14,784 nucleotides of DNA from Thermoplasmata archaeon (GTDB lineage Archaea > Thermoplasmatota > Thermoplasmata > Thermoplasmatales > Thermoplasmataceae): the NCBI GenBank assembly GCA_021802165.1, contig JAKAAU010000009.1:1-14784 (forward strand), in the 5' to 3' direction. Positions within the stretch are counted from its first letter, which is position 1. Each line of letters opens with the position of its first letter. The notes under the pieces are model-generated. The model searched no databases. It had not been told where the DNA came from and saw only the letters and a list, made by a program, of their open reading frames with translations. A program made the translations under genes and the position numbers. Shown one piece after another: positions 6,577 to 13,875 of this stretch.

Positions 6577-8068
6577 CGGAAAAAGGAAGGTTAATGGTAT
6601 GCCATGGAACTCAGATGCACTTATAAATGACCTTGGATTGAAACCTGTATTTAATGCAATGTCAGGTGGTGATGATTTTCTTCTGAAGACTTCTATGGAA
6701 TTTTTGCTGGCTGGATGTTGTTCCATAGATGAAATACTGTACAGGCAGGAAATATTAAAGGATTTTATGGCTAACACCGGGGTTGCCCTGGAAATATACA
6801 GAAATGCTGTTGATTTTACAGAATATGCAAAAAAGCAGTTTTTCTGGTTCAGCAATAATGATGCCCTTTCAATAGAGGTATCGGTTGATATACTGCGTAA
6901 ATTTATTATTTACTCCGGGAAGTTAAGGGCATTGCTCTATGAATCTAAGAAAAGTTTCAATTCATTGGGCCTGAAGAAATTCTACAGTGTAATTTCTGAG
7001 GACTTCGGGCCTGATTATCTTGATAGGGCCATGGAATACCTGGACAAATTGAATTTCCGTGATGGTGTAACTCTCAGCATGGCACTGGGACCGGGTAATT
7101 CCGGAAGGGATTATATTCTGCATGAACCTTATAATTCCGTATCAGTAAAGAAAACCATGAAGGGCATACTTGAAAGGCATTTCACATACACATTGCACGA
7201 AAGGGACATTGGAGGGGCAGAGGAGATTTCTGACATAAAAAGCCGTGGGCTGGGAAAGGTTGCCACAGTACTTAGAATCGCCGCCAGAAATGTAATGGAA
7301 TTTTATAATGATATAAAAAGGGAGGTGGGATTTTATCTTGCCGCAATCAACCTGATGGAAAATATAGAGGCAAAGAATGGCAAAATATGCTTTCCAACAC
7401 CATGCCATAAAAGGAATATGTCCTTTACCGGGCTATATGACCTGGGTTTGCTTCTCAGTACCGATATGGCAATTGTACCAAACAGTATGGAATCCCATGA
7501 TACAGGATTATTTATAATCACCGGAACTAACCGTGGCGGGAAATCGACATTCCTGAGAAGCATCGGGCAGGCACAGATCCTTATGCAGGCCGGCATTTTT
7601 GTTCCTTCAGAACATTTCAGGGCAAATATGGTTTCAGGAATTTATACCCATTTCAAAAGCGAGGAGGACAGAAACCTCAACATTGGAAAATTTGAGGATG
7701 AGCTTTCAAGGATGGATGAAATAGTTAAACATTTAACAAAGGGCGGCATGGTACTTTTTAACGAATCTTTCTCTTCCACAAATACCAGGGAGGGATCAGA
7801 TATAGCCCTGGAAATAACAAGGGCCCTTCTTGAAAATGAGGTAGCTGTATTCTTTGTTTCACATCTGTATGAATTTGCATCTGCAGTTGCCGGGAGTGTG
7901 GAGAAAAAATCCATGTTTCTTGTTGCAGAGAGAACAGAAGCGGGAAAGCATACATACCTGATAGTGGGTGGCAAACCACAAATAACAGGGTACGGAATGG
8001 ATCTCTACAATAAAATTTTTGTAGCACAGGATTCAAACACAGGCAATTTGCCGGGTTTGGATGGGTGA
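6551..8068 (+). CDS. MutS-like ATPase, second of a tandem pair
   Basis: A 505-residue paralogue of the preceding protein with the same layout: YRQEILKDF at 64-72, a helical MutS-core-like middle, and a C-terminal ATPase with Walker A GTNRGGKST (325-333) and Walker B-like VLFNESFSST, where Asn404-Glu405 replace Asp-Glu. Next come the TREG segment and a VSHLYEF segment in the position of the family's H-loop (the ATP-gating histidine). It also lacks the mismatch-recognition domain. The two proteins have diverged strongly, as expected for subunits of an obligate heterodimer. ATG 6551 is fixed by the strong Shine-Dalgarno motif; a later Met (residue 17) is less likely. No mutL-like gene is nearby, so the pair probably does not work in classical MutSL repair. 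The substrate is unknown. Confidence 0.87.
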   Translation: MRTYLSSISGKRKVNGMPWNSDALINDLGLKPVFNAMSGGDDFLLKTSMEFLLAGCCSIDEILYRQEILKDFMANTGVALEIYRNAVDFTEYAKKQFFWFSNNDALSIEVSVDILRKFIIYSGKLRALLYESKKSFNSLGLKKFYSVISEDFGPDYLDRAMEYLDKLNFRDGVTLSMALGPGNSGRDYILHEPYNSVSVKKTMKGILERHFTYTLHERDIGGAEEISDIKSRGLGKVATVLRIAARNVMEFYNDIKREVGFYLAAINLMENIEAKNGKICFPTPCHKRNMSFTGLYDLGLLLSTDMAIVPNSMESHDTGLFIITGTNRGGKSTFLRSIGQAQILMQAGIFVPSEHFRANMVSGIYTHFKSEEDRNLNIGKFEDELSRMDEIVKHLTKGGMVLFNESFSSTNTREGSDIALEITRALLENEVAVFFVSHLYEFASAVAGSVEKKSMFLVAERTEAGKHTYLIVGGKPQITGYGMDLYNKIFVAQDSNTGNLPGLDG

Positions 8069-8072
8069 TGTT

Positions 8073-8092
8073 CAAAGGCAATCTATGCTTTG
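8073..8092 (+). other. Weak hairpin after the MutS-like pair
   Basis: CAAAGGC (8073-8079) can pair with GCTTTG (8087-8092) with one bulged G and a 7-nt loop, just past the stop codon. No T-tract follows until the AT-rich pdaD promoter. It may mark the 3' end of the operon, but support is slim. Confidence 0.2.
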
Positions 8093-8110
8093 GCGCACAA
8101 ACCCGTTAAG

Positions 8111-8126
8111 ATAAATATTTTAAATA
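8111..8126 (+). promoter_or_regulatory. TATA-like promoter of pdaD-leuS
   Basis: ATAAATATTTTAAATA is centred about 25 nt upstream of ATG 8144, giving a predicted leaderless start. There is no Shine-Dalgarno motif (CACCCCT precedes the ATG). This is the only evident promoter for the pdaD-leuS unit. Confidence 0.55.
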
Positions 8127-8143
8127 ATTAATAATACACCCCT

Positions 8144-8683
8144 ATGTTACTTCCAAAGAAGATATTTTTCACCAGGGGGATAGGGCGCGGAGAAACACAG
8201 CTGCAATCTTTCGAAAATGCACTGAGAGATGCTGATATCGCTGCATATAACCTGGTTAGTGTCAGTTCAATCCTGCCGCCATATGCTGAAATAGTTGATA
8301 AATCAGAGGGCATAAAGCTGCTTTCTTACGGTCAGATTTTATTTACAGTACTGGCCAGAAATTCATCCAATGAGCTTAACAGGATGATATCGTCTGCTAT
8401 CGGTGTGGCAGTACCATCTGACAGAAGCAAATGGGGGTACTTAAGTGAGCATCATACATTCGGGCAGACTGAAAATGACTCCGGGCATTTCGCTGAAAAA
8501 CTTGCTGCAGAAATGCTGGCAAGCACAATGGGACTTGATGACCATCTGAGATGGGAAGAGAAGAAAAATGAGTATGTCCTAGATGATAAGATACTTACAA
8601 CAAAAAATATCGCTGCAACGACGGTTGTGCTAAAGCCCGATGAGTGGGCAACAGTCATAGCCGCAGCAGTTCTAGTGGTTTAA
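8144..8683 (+). CDS. pdaD: Pyruvoyl-dependent arginine decarboxylase
   Basis: This enzyme decarboxylates arginine to agmatine, the archaeal entry point to polyamines and the donor for agmatidine in the anticodon of tRNA-Ile2. The 179-residue proenzyme cuts itself at a Ser-Ser bond to make the pyruvoyl group. The site is visible as [10 protein letters not shown], with cleavage expected between Ser41 and Ser42. The N-terminal [11 protein letters not shown] and the GYLSEHH segment with Glu102, equivalent to the catalytic glutamate of the M. jannaschii enzyme (Glu109), also match. The protein is slightly longer than the 165-residue M. jannaschii form; the extra residues look like loops in the second half. 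Its TAA stop is immediately followed by the leuS ATG, so the two genes are almost certainly co-transcribed. Confidence 0.95.
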   Translation: MLLPKKIFFTRGIGRGETQLQSFENALRDADIAAYNLVSVSSILPPYAEIVDKSEGIKLLSYGQILFTVLARNSSNELNRMISSAIGVAVPSDRSKWGYLSEHHTFGQTENDSGHFAEKLAAEMLASTMGLDDHLRWEEKKNEYVLDDKILTTKNIAATTVVLKPDEWATVIAAAVLVV

Positions 8684-11392
8684 ATGGAAAGAAGCATAGA
8701 GGAAAAATGGCGTGACCGCTGGGCAGAGAGCCATATCTTCGAACCGGCTGCAGACACCACAAGGGAGAAATTTTTTGTAACTGTACCATGGCCGTATACA
8801 AATGGCTCGCTGCATGTTGGCCATGGGAGAACATATACGCTTGGAGACATAGTTGCACGCTACAAAAGGCTAACAGGGTACAATGTCCTCTTTCCCATGG
8901 GATTCCATGAAAGTGGCACGCCGATACTGGCATTCTCTGAGAGGTTGAGAAATGGTGATAAGGATACCATAAGGCTTTACATGAGTTATCTATCCGAATA
9001 TGAAAAACCCGAGGACATAGATAGAATACTGGAATCTTTCAGGGAGCCGCAGAATATAGCAGATTACTTTTCCAGGGTAATAATAAAGGATTTCATGGAC
9101 CTTGGGTATTCCATCGACTGGAGCAGGAAGTTTACATCTGCTGATCCATTTTACCAGGAAGTCGTAAAGTGGCAGTTCAACCAGCTAAATGAAAAGGGGC
9201 TTATTAAAAGAGGGAGCTACCCCATACTTTACAGCATCAGGGATGAAAATGCAGTTGGGGAGGATGATATCAAGGATGGTGATACTGACAAGGTAAGTAT
9301 CGAAGAATTCACCGGTGTACTGTTCAGGGGTGAAAAATATTCCCTTATGGCGGCATCGCTGAGGCCTGAAACAATATTCGGTGTAACAAATCTATGGATA
9401 AACCCGTCTGCAGGGTATGAAATGGTCAGGTACCGTGGAATGGATATAGTGATGTCCAGTAGCGGGTGTAAAAAATTTTCAATGCAGCATGAAGGCGTTC
9501 AGTATGTTAGGGATGTCCCCTCTGATGAGATAGTAGCATCTGAATTCCAGGTTCCATTCAGCAGTGAAAAGGTCGGGGTTTTAAAGGCTGAATTTGTTGA
9601 TCCGGATAACGGAACCGGCATTGTGTATTCTGTGCCCGGGCACTCCATTTTTGATTATATTTACTATAATAAGAATGGAATAAAAAATAATTTAAAGAAA
9701 GTGGTGAAAGTTGATAGGAACGTATCAGTAGAATCACTGGTTGAAAAATATGATCTTGAGAAAAACAGTGAAAGGCTCAAAGATGCAACACAGGAACTTT
9801 ATAAGGAGGAGTTTTACAACGGCACATTAATTAATTCTGGCAGATACAGCGGAATGTCTGTTGAAGCCGGAAGGGAGGCAATTAAAAGGGAAATGCAGGA
9901 AAAAAACCTTGCATACATATTTTATGAAACAACCAGAAAAGCAGTAACAAGGTCAGGATCGGAAGTTATAGTTGCAGTGCTCAATGACCAGTGGTTTATT
10001 GATTATTCCCCGGAATGGCTAAAAGAAAAAGCACATGAACTGGTAAATTCAATGAAATTCTATCCTGAACTGTACAGAAAGCTAATGAACGATGCTGTTG
10101 ACTGGCTAAAGGAAAGGCCATGCGCCAGAAGAAGAGGCATCGGCACCAAACTGCCCTTTGATGAAAGATGGGTTATAGAATCCCTTTCTGATTCGACAAT
10201 TTACATGCTCGCCTATACAAATAAGAATGAACTTGAAAGTATATACGCACATCTTAAAAAAATTCCCTACGGGATACTTGATTATATACTGCTGGGTAAG
10301 GAAGTTAGGGAAAAATACGATGAATATACAATGGAGAATGCCAGAAAAGCCAGGGATGAATTCAGATACTGGTACGGGAACGATTTGAGGATAACAGCAC
10401 CGCCACACATATCCAACCACCTCGCCTTCTATATAATGAATCATGCAGCCATTTTCAGTGGTAAGGAGCTACCTGGTGGGCTGATGATATCGGGCCTCGT
10501 CATATCAAATGGTGCGAAGATATCAAAAAGTAAGGGAAATGTAATATCCCTCCTGGAGATAATTAAGCATTATTCAGCAGATATATACAGGCTTTTCATG
10601 GCTGCAGGAGCCGATATTTCATCACTTCTTGACTGGAATGAGAAAGATCTTTCTTCGGTAATAAAAAGGTATTCATATTTCACTGATATCCTTGATGCCT
10701 ATTCTCCAGGAGATGATGATAGTAATTATATTTATTCATGGTTCAAATCCGCTTTTTACAGGAATTTAAAAACGTATATTGCTGACATGGAGTCAATGAA
10801 CATAAGGGATTCGTATATAGCAATATTTTACAATGTCATGAACGACCTCAGGAATGTTGAAAGCCACGGAGGCAATATCAATATAGCCCTTAAGCCTGTT
10901 CTTGCGGACTGGTTAAAAGCCCTTTCTCCAATAATACCCTTCGCCGCAGAGGAGTACTGGCACAGGCATATAGACAATAATAGTTTTGTCAGTGCACAGA
11001 CAATTGATATGAACATAGATAACAGGATAGATTACAACATTTTAAAATCTGAAAACTATCTTAACAGGGTAATATCAGACATAAGGGAAATCCTCAAAAT
11101 TATCCATATTGATGCCAAAAAGGCTACAATTACAGTTTACGGGCAGAAACAGAAAACATTCCTTGAGGAATATCCTGGCGGGAACCTGGACAGGGAGTAC
11201 CGCACCATGATAGGAGATTACATGAAAAACAAAAACAGAATTGATACGGAGATGATTGACGAATACAGTATAATAGAGGCAAATAGAAAATATCTCGAGT
11301 CTTCTCTCAAGCTGGATATTACTGTGGTAAAATCTGACAGCATACAGAAGAAAAACCCATGGCCGGGCAGGCCCCTCATAGAGATCAGCTGA
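8684..11392 (+). CDS. leuS: Leucyl-tRNA synthetase, archaeal type
   Basis: Class I synthetase that charges tRNA-Leu with leucine. Visible in the 902 residues: PWPYTNGSLHVGHGRTY with HIGH-type HVGH at 44-47; FPMGFHESGTPI (70-81), typical of archaeal/eukaryotic LeuRS; the CP1 editing domain at about 150-400 with SLRPETIFG (226-233) and the GTGIVYSVPGH...D block (Asp324, the usual editing aspartate); and KMSKS-type KISKS (612-616). The anticodon-binding helical region follows at about 650-800. The segment after PILYSIRDENAVGEDD (about 180-195) lacks the cysteines many archaeal LeuRS carry there, so a zinc site is probably absent. ATG directly follows the pdaD stop with no spacer and only a weak Shine-Dalgarno match, suggesting reinitiation. 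The stop abuts the archease stop. Confidence 0.96.
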   Translation: MERSIEEKWRDRWAESHIFEPAADTTREKFFVTVPWPYTNGSLHVGHGRTYTLGDIVARYKRLTGYNVLFPMGFHESGTPILAFSERLRNGDKDTIRLYMSYLSEYEKPEDIDRILESFREPQNIADYFSRVIIKDFMDLGYSIDWSRKFTSADPFYQEVVKWQFNQLNEKGLIKRGSYPILYSIRDENAVGEDDIKDGDTDKVSIEEFTGVLFRGEKYSLMAASLRPETIFGVTNLWINPSAGYEMVRYRGMDIVMSSSGCKKFSMQHEGVQYVRDVPSDEIVASEFQVPFSSEKVGVLKAEFVDPDNGTGIVYSVPGHSIFDYIYYNKNGIKNNLKKVVKVDRNVSVESLVEKYDLEKNSERLKDATQELYKEEFYNGTLINSGRYSGMSVEAGREAIKREMQEKNLAYIFYETTRKAVTRSGSEVIVAVLNDQWFIDYSPEWLKEKAHELVNSMKFYPELYRKLMNDAVDWLKERPCARRRGIGTKLPFDERWVIESLSDSTIYMLAYTNKNELESIYAHLKKIPYGILDYILLGKEVREKYDEYTMENARKARDEFRYWYGNDLRITAPPHISNHLAFYIMNHAAIFSGKELPGGLMISGLVISNGAKISKSKGNVISLLEIIKHYSADIYRLFMAAGADISSLLDWNEKDLSSVIKRYSYFTDILDAYSPGDDDSNYIYSWFKSAFYRNLKTYIADMESMNIRDSYIAIFYNVMNDLRNVESHGGNINIALKPVLADWLKALSPIIPFAAEEYWHRHIDNNSFVSAQTIDMNIDNRIDYNILKSENYLNRVISDIREILKIIHIDAKKATITVYGQKQKTFLEEYPGGNLDREYRTMIGDYMKNKNRIDTEMIDEYSIIEANRKYLESSLKLDITVVKSDSIQKKNPWPGRPLIEIS

Positions 11393-11395
11393 TCA
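11390..11395. other. Abutting convergent stop codons of leuS and archease
   Basis: The leuS TGA (11390-11392) is followed at once by TCA, the reverse complement of the archease TGA (11393-11395), making the palindrome TGATCA. No bases separate the two genes, so neither can have a terminator before the other's coding region. Confidence 0.9.
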
Positions 11396-11794
11396 GATAT
11401 CGAATACAACCATGGCAAACCCGTGTTCGGGATCCACCTTGAGATCATAATAGGTGGCCGCCTTTATGACATTTCTGTACTCCACATTATCAGGAATGCT
11501 GGATCCAAATATCCTGCCGTGAAGGCGGTTTTCTGTAAAATCTAATTTTGAGCCGAAATATATAACATTCTCATATTCCATATAAAATAGGATGTCATTG
11601 AGTAGATTTACCAGTATGTTATCCGGGCTATTTTTTTCAATTTCAATAGTTTTATTAAAACCAGGCTTCAGAAGATTTCTGTCCATTATTAAATCGGAGA
11701 TGGTAATTACAGAGTTCTGAAAAATTGAAGTATAAGAATTTCCGTATATTCTGACTTTAAGGTCCGCTGTATGGTCTAATACATCATAAATCAT
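11393..11794 (-). CDS. Archease, activator of the RtcB RNA ligase
   Basis: Archease promotes guanylylation and turnover of RtcB, the ligase that joins tRNA exons and heals broken RNA. The 133-residue protein has the family's N-terminal YDVLDHTAD (3-11), with Asp7 and Asp11 where metal-binding acids are expected. It also has the middle LVNLLNDILFYME segment, the VIKAATYYDLKV strand, and a terminal VVFDI with Asp132, which matches the family's final aspartate. It starts at ATG 11794 with a TATA box about 25 nt upstream, so it is probably leaderless. It lies 59 bp downstream of tes on the same strand and could be transcribed from either promoter. No rtcB gene is present in the window. Confidence 0.93.
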   Translation of the reverse strand: MIYDVLDHTADLKVRIYGNSYTSIFQNSVITISDLIMDRNLLKPGFNKTIEIEKNSPDNILVNLLNDILFYMEYENVIYFGSKLDFTENRLHGRIFGSSIPDNVEYRNVIKAATYYDLKVDPEHGFAMVVFDI

Positions 11795-11804
11795 AGCATA
11801 GAAT

Positions 11805-11842
11805 AATACTAATAAATATAAAATATAATACTAAAATACTAA
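11805..11842. repeat. Three AATACTAA direct repeats between tes and archease
   Basis: AATACTAA occurs at 11805-11812, 11827-11834 and 11835-11842; the last two are directly adjacent and the first starts 22 bp before the second. They bracket the archease TATA region. They could be operator copies or chance in very AT-rich DNA. Confidence 0.35.
11813..11822 (-). promoter_or_regulatory. TATA box of the archease gene
   Basis: The minus strand reads TTTATATTTA, centred about 24 nt upstream of ATG 11794, which predicts a leaderless transcript. The surrounding spacer is almost entirely A and T, so the exact box is uncertain. Confidence 0.45.
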
Positions 11843-11850
11843 AAATTATA
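11835..11850 (-). terminator. T-rich tract after tes
   Basis: Four to twenty bases past the tes stop, the minus strand reads TATAATTTTTAGTATT, with a T5 at 11841-11845. This fits oligo-T-driven archaeal termination, possibly incomplete, so some read-through into the archease gene is plausible. Confidence 0.35.
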
Positions 11851-11853
11851 GGT

Positions 11854-13680
11854 TTACTGATCCGGGTTTACGGATGATATCATTGGGATTTCATCCTTGT
11901 CCAGGTCAAGTCCTATTTCCTTGGAGGTAAGGTTTCTTCCAAGGCTTCTTTCATAGAAGCTTATGATCCTCTTCTTTTCCTCCACGGTGTATTTTCTGAA
12001 GTATTTGTCCTTTTTCAGGTCAAACCCGGTCTTCTCCTCATACACATTTGCAGGTATTGAATACTTTCTCTGTGTTGAATCCCTGTAAAGTTCCGGTATC
12101 ACATTGAATGCACAGAAAGGTATTACCCTTCCATCTGGCATTGCATAGTGTATATCACATCTCTCTACACGATCCACATCGTATGTGTATGGGTCCTGGA
12201 AATGCATGAATCCTATGAACAGAGACTTGTAATGGAAGGCCTTCAGTCCATGGTAATCTCCCTCTGTGAAAGCATTGTATACCATATCCTTCAGCTTGAA
12301 TCCCTCAGGAGCCTTGCTGTAATCCACGAATTTCTTCAGGTGTAACAGCAGTTTGGTAACGGATTCTACCTTCTTTGGTGCCTGCCATTTTGCGTATTTT
12401 ATATCGTCTCCAAGTTCGGAAAGGTATTCAAACATTCCCTTGACATCAACAAACCTTGTTACTGGTAGGGTTTTATCATTGTCAACGAATATGTATGTTC
12501 CCATTCCGCATGCAAAGTGTATGGATAATTTGTATGTTGGATGGCCCTTGAGCGCTGCCACGAAGTTTGAAACATCTGTTGTTGCTGGCACGGTAAAGAA
12601 GTCTTCCCTTCCTATTGCGCCATCAAGCTGCTGCTCGATCTTCTTTATTGCTCCCGGGATTGTTATCCTCTGCCTTGCCCTTGCACGGTCGGACATCCTT
12701 CCTACAAGACTTACTGGCTGGAAATTGACTCCCCTTACAACATCCATGTTGGATTTTGCAAACTTTATCATATCTCCAAGGTACATATCGTTTATTCCGC
12801 CTATAACAGTGGGCACAAGTACGACCCCCATTGGTGCCTGCTTGTAATGCTCCAGCGCCATGGGTATTTCCCAGAAGTTCTTTGGATTTGATCTCGGAGT
12901 TGGACCATCGAAACTCGTGTAAACAACGTTAGATCCTGCGTCCCTTGCCCTTTTGACAAAGTCAGGGTCGTATGCTGCCCTTACACTGTTTGTGTTCATC
13001 TGGACGTGCTCATAGCCTTCTTCCCTGGCGATTCTTATTACATCTATAATATCATCCCTGAGAGTCGGCTCTCCCCCAGTTATCTGCACTGCGTTAGCAC
13101 CAACTGGTTTCTCGTTTCTCATTCTTCTGAGCATTAACCTAATCTGGTCCAGAGATGGCTCATATATGGGCTCGTTCTCCTTTGCATAGAAGAAACAGTA
13201 CCAGCATGATAGGTCACACCTGTTCGTTATAACAACGTTTCCCAGTCCTGTATGGGATTTGTGCTTTACACACAGACCACAGTGTGTGGGGCATACAATT
13301 TTATCGGCATATACTGCAACGTTAGGATTCAATATTTTTGTGCCTTCCTTGTCCTGGAATTTTTTTGCCTCCTCGTACATATCATAGTCTTCCCAGTACT
13401 TTTCTTTTGTTATACCATGTTCAGCGCATTCTTTGATAAGGTCAACTTCTCCCCCTTCCTCATACACGATTGCGGGAATTCTCATCTGATCGAATTTCTC
13501 TTCATCTGCGCATAGAGGGCATAAGCTTTCTGTTACTCTTAAAACAAGCATATCGTCTGTAATTAAATGGCCCATACTTTTCAAGAATTCATCTACAGTC
13601 TTGAACGGCGCGTTTCTACTTATCTCAAAGTCATTCGCCAGTCTGACCTCGGATTTATTTCTTTCTTCTGTCAATACCAT
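11854..13680 (-). CDS. tes: Tetraether lipid synthase, radical SAM
   Basis: Tes couples the phytanyl tails of two archaeal diether lipids to make membrane-spanning tetraethers, the main membrane lipid of Thermoplasmatales. The 608-residue protein has a radical SAM core with CX3CX2C at Cys155, Cys159 and Cys162 (CDLSCWYC) and GGEP at 202-205. Twelve cysteines are visible in total. Those outside the core (Cys54, 57, 85, 130, 134, 137, 391, 508, 523) fit the extra iron-sulfur clusters and the rubredoxin-like iron site known for Tes. The sequence matches my memory of the MJ0619/MA_1486 family along its length. ATG 13680 is preceded by AGGTGA (13687-13692) at proper spacing and by a good TATA box, giving a leader of about 20 nt, unlike most other first genes here. 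A 12-bp palindrome lies upstream of the promoter. Confidence 0.93.
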   Translation of the reverse strand: MVLTEERNKSEVRLANDFEISRNAPFKTVDEFLKSMGHLITDDMLVLRVTESLCPLCADEEKFDQMRIPAIVYEEGGEVDLIKECAEHGITKEKYWEDYDMYEEAKKFQDKEGTKILNPNVAVYADKIVCPTHCGLCVKHKSHTGLGNVVITNRCDLSCWYCFFYAKENEPIYEPSLDQIRLMLRRMRNEKPVGANAVQITGGEPTLRDDIIDVIRIAREEGYEHVQMNTNSVRAAYDPDFVKRARDAGSNVVYTSFDGPTPRSNPKNFWEIPMALEHYKQAPMGVVLVPTVIGGINDMYLGDMIKFAKSNMDVVRGVNFQPVSLVGRMSDRARARQRITIPGAIKKIEQQLDGAIGREDFFTVPATTDVSNFVAALKGHPTYKLSIHFACGMGTYIFVDNDKTLPVTRFVDVKGMFEYLSELGDDIKYAKWQAPKKVESVTKLLLHLKKFVDYSKAPEGFKLKDMVYNAFTEGDYHGLKAFHYKSLFIGFMHFQDPYTYDVDRVERCDIHYAMPDGRVIPFCAFNVIPELYRDSTQRKYSIPANVYEEKTGFDLKKDKYFRKYTVEEKKRIISFYERSLGRNLTSKEIGLDLDKDEIPMISSVNPDQ

Positions 13681-13686
13681 CTTAAT

Positions 13687-13692
13687 TCACCT
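13687..13692 (-). promoter_or_regulatory. Shine-Dalgarno of tes
   Basis: The minus strand reads AGGTGA, complementary to the archaeal 16S rRNA 3' end (CACCTCC), 6 nt before ATG 13680. It fixes the start codon and shows that tes is translated from a leadered mRNA. Confidence 0.65.
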
Positions 13693-13723
13693 AATTAACT
13701 AATCATGTTAAGCATATAGAATA

Positions 13724-13738
13724 ATATATAAGTTTTGT
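13724..13738 (-). promoter_or_regulatory. TATA box and BRE of tes
   Basis: The minus strand reads GACAAAAC followed by TTATATAT (13724-13731), a good BRE/TATA pair. Predicted transcription start is near 13702, leaving about 20 nt of leader that includes the Shine-Dalgarno motif. Confidence 0.6.
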
Positions 13739-13763
13739 CTTTTTTCTTGCTAATAATGCAAAA

Positions 13764-13775
13764 CACTAATTAGTG
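13764..13775. repeat. Perfect 12-bp palindrome upstream of tes
   Basis: CACTAATTAGTG reads the same on both strands. It lies about 33-50 bp upstream of the tes TATA box and 25-38 bp from another TATA-like element (13796-13806). ACTAAT, its core half, also appears at 13698-13703 and 13844-13849. A dimeric regulator site is plausible; function is unproven. Confidence 0.4.
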
Positions 13776-13795
13776 GCAATAATTACAAAATATGC

Positions 13796-13806
13796 CTTTA
13801 TATATA
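13796..13806. promoter_or_regulatory. Near-symmetric TATA-like element in the tes spacer
   Basis: CTTTATATATAAG reads almost the same on both strands. On the minus strand it could be a distal tes promoter starting near 13777, at the edge of the palindrome. On the plus strand it would drive antisense RNA into the neighbouring gene. The BRE context is weak on both sides. Confidence 0.25.
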
Positions 13807-13875
13807 AGAAAAACAGATATTCATGGTTATTTTATCTTATATGACTAATTTATACATGAAAATCATAATATAAAA

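Noticed and set aside
12353..12847. Open 164-codon frame on the plus strand inside tes
   Set aside because: It lies fully antisense to a strongly conserved radical SAM gene, has no promoter or ribosome site, and its translation is low-complexity mirror sequence.
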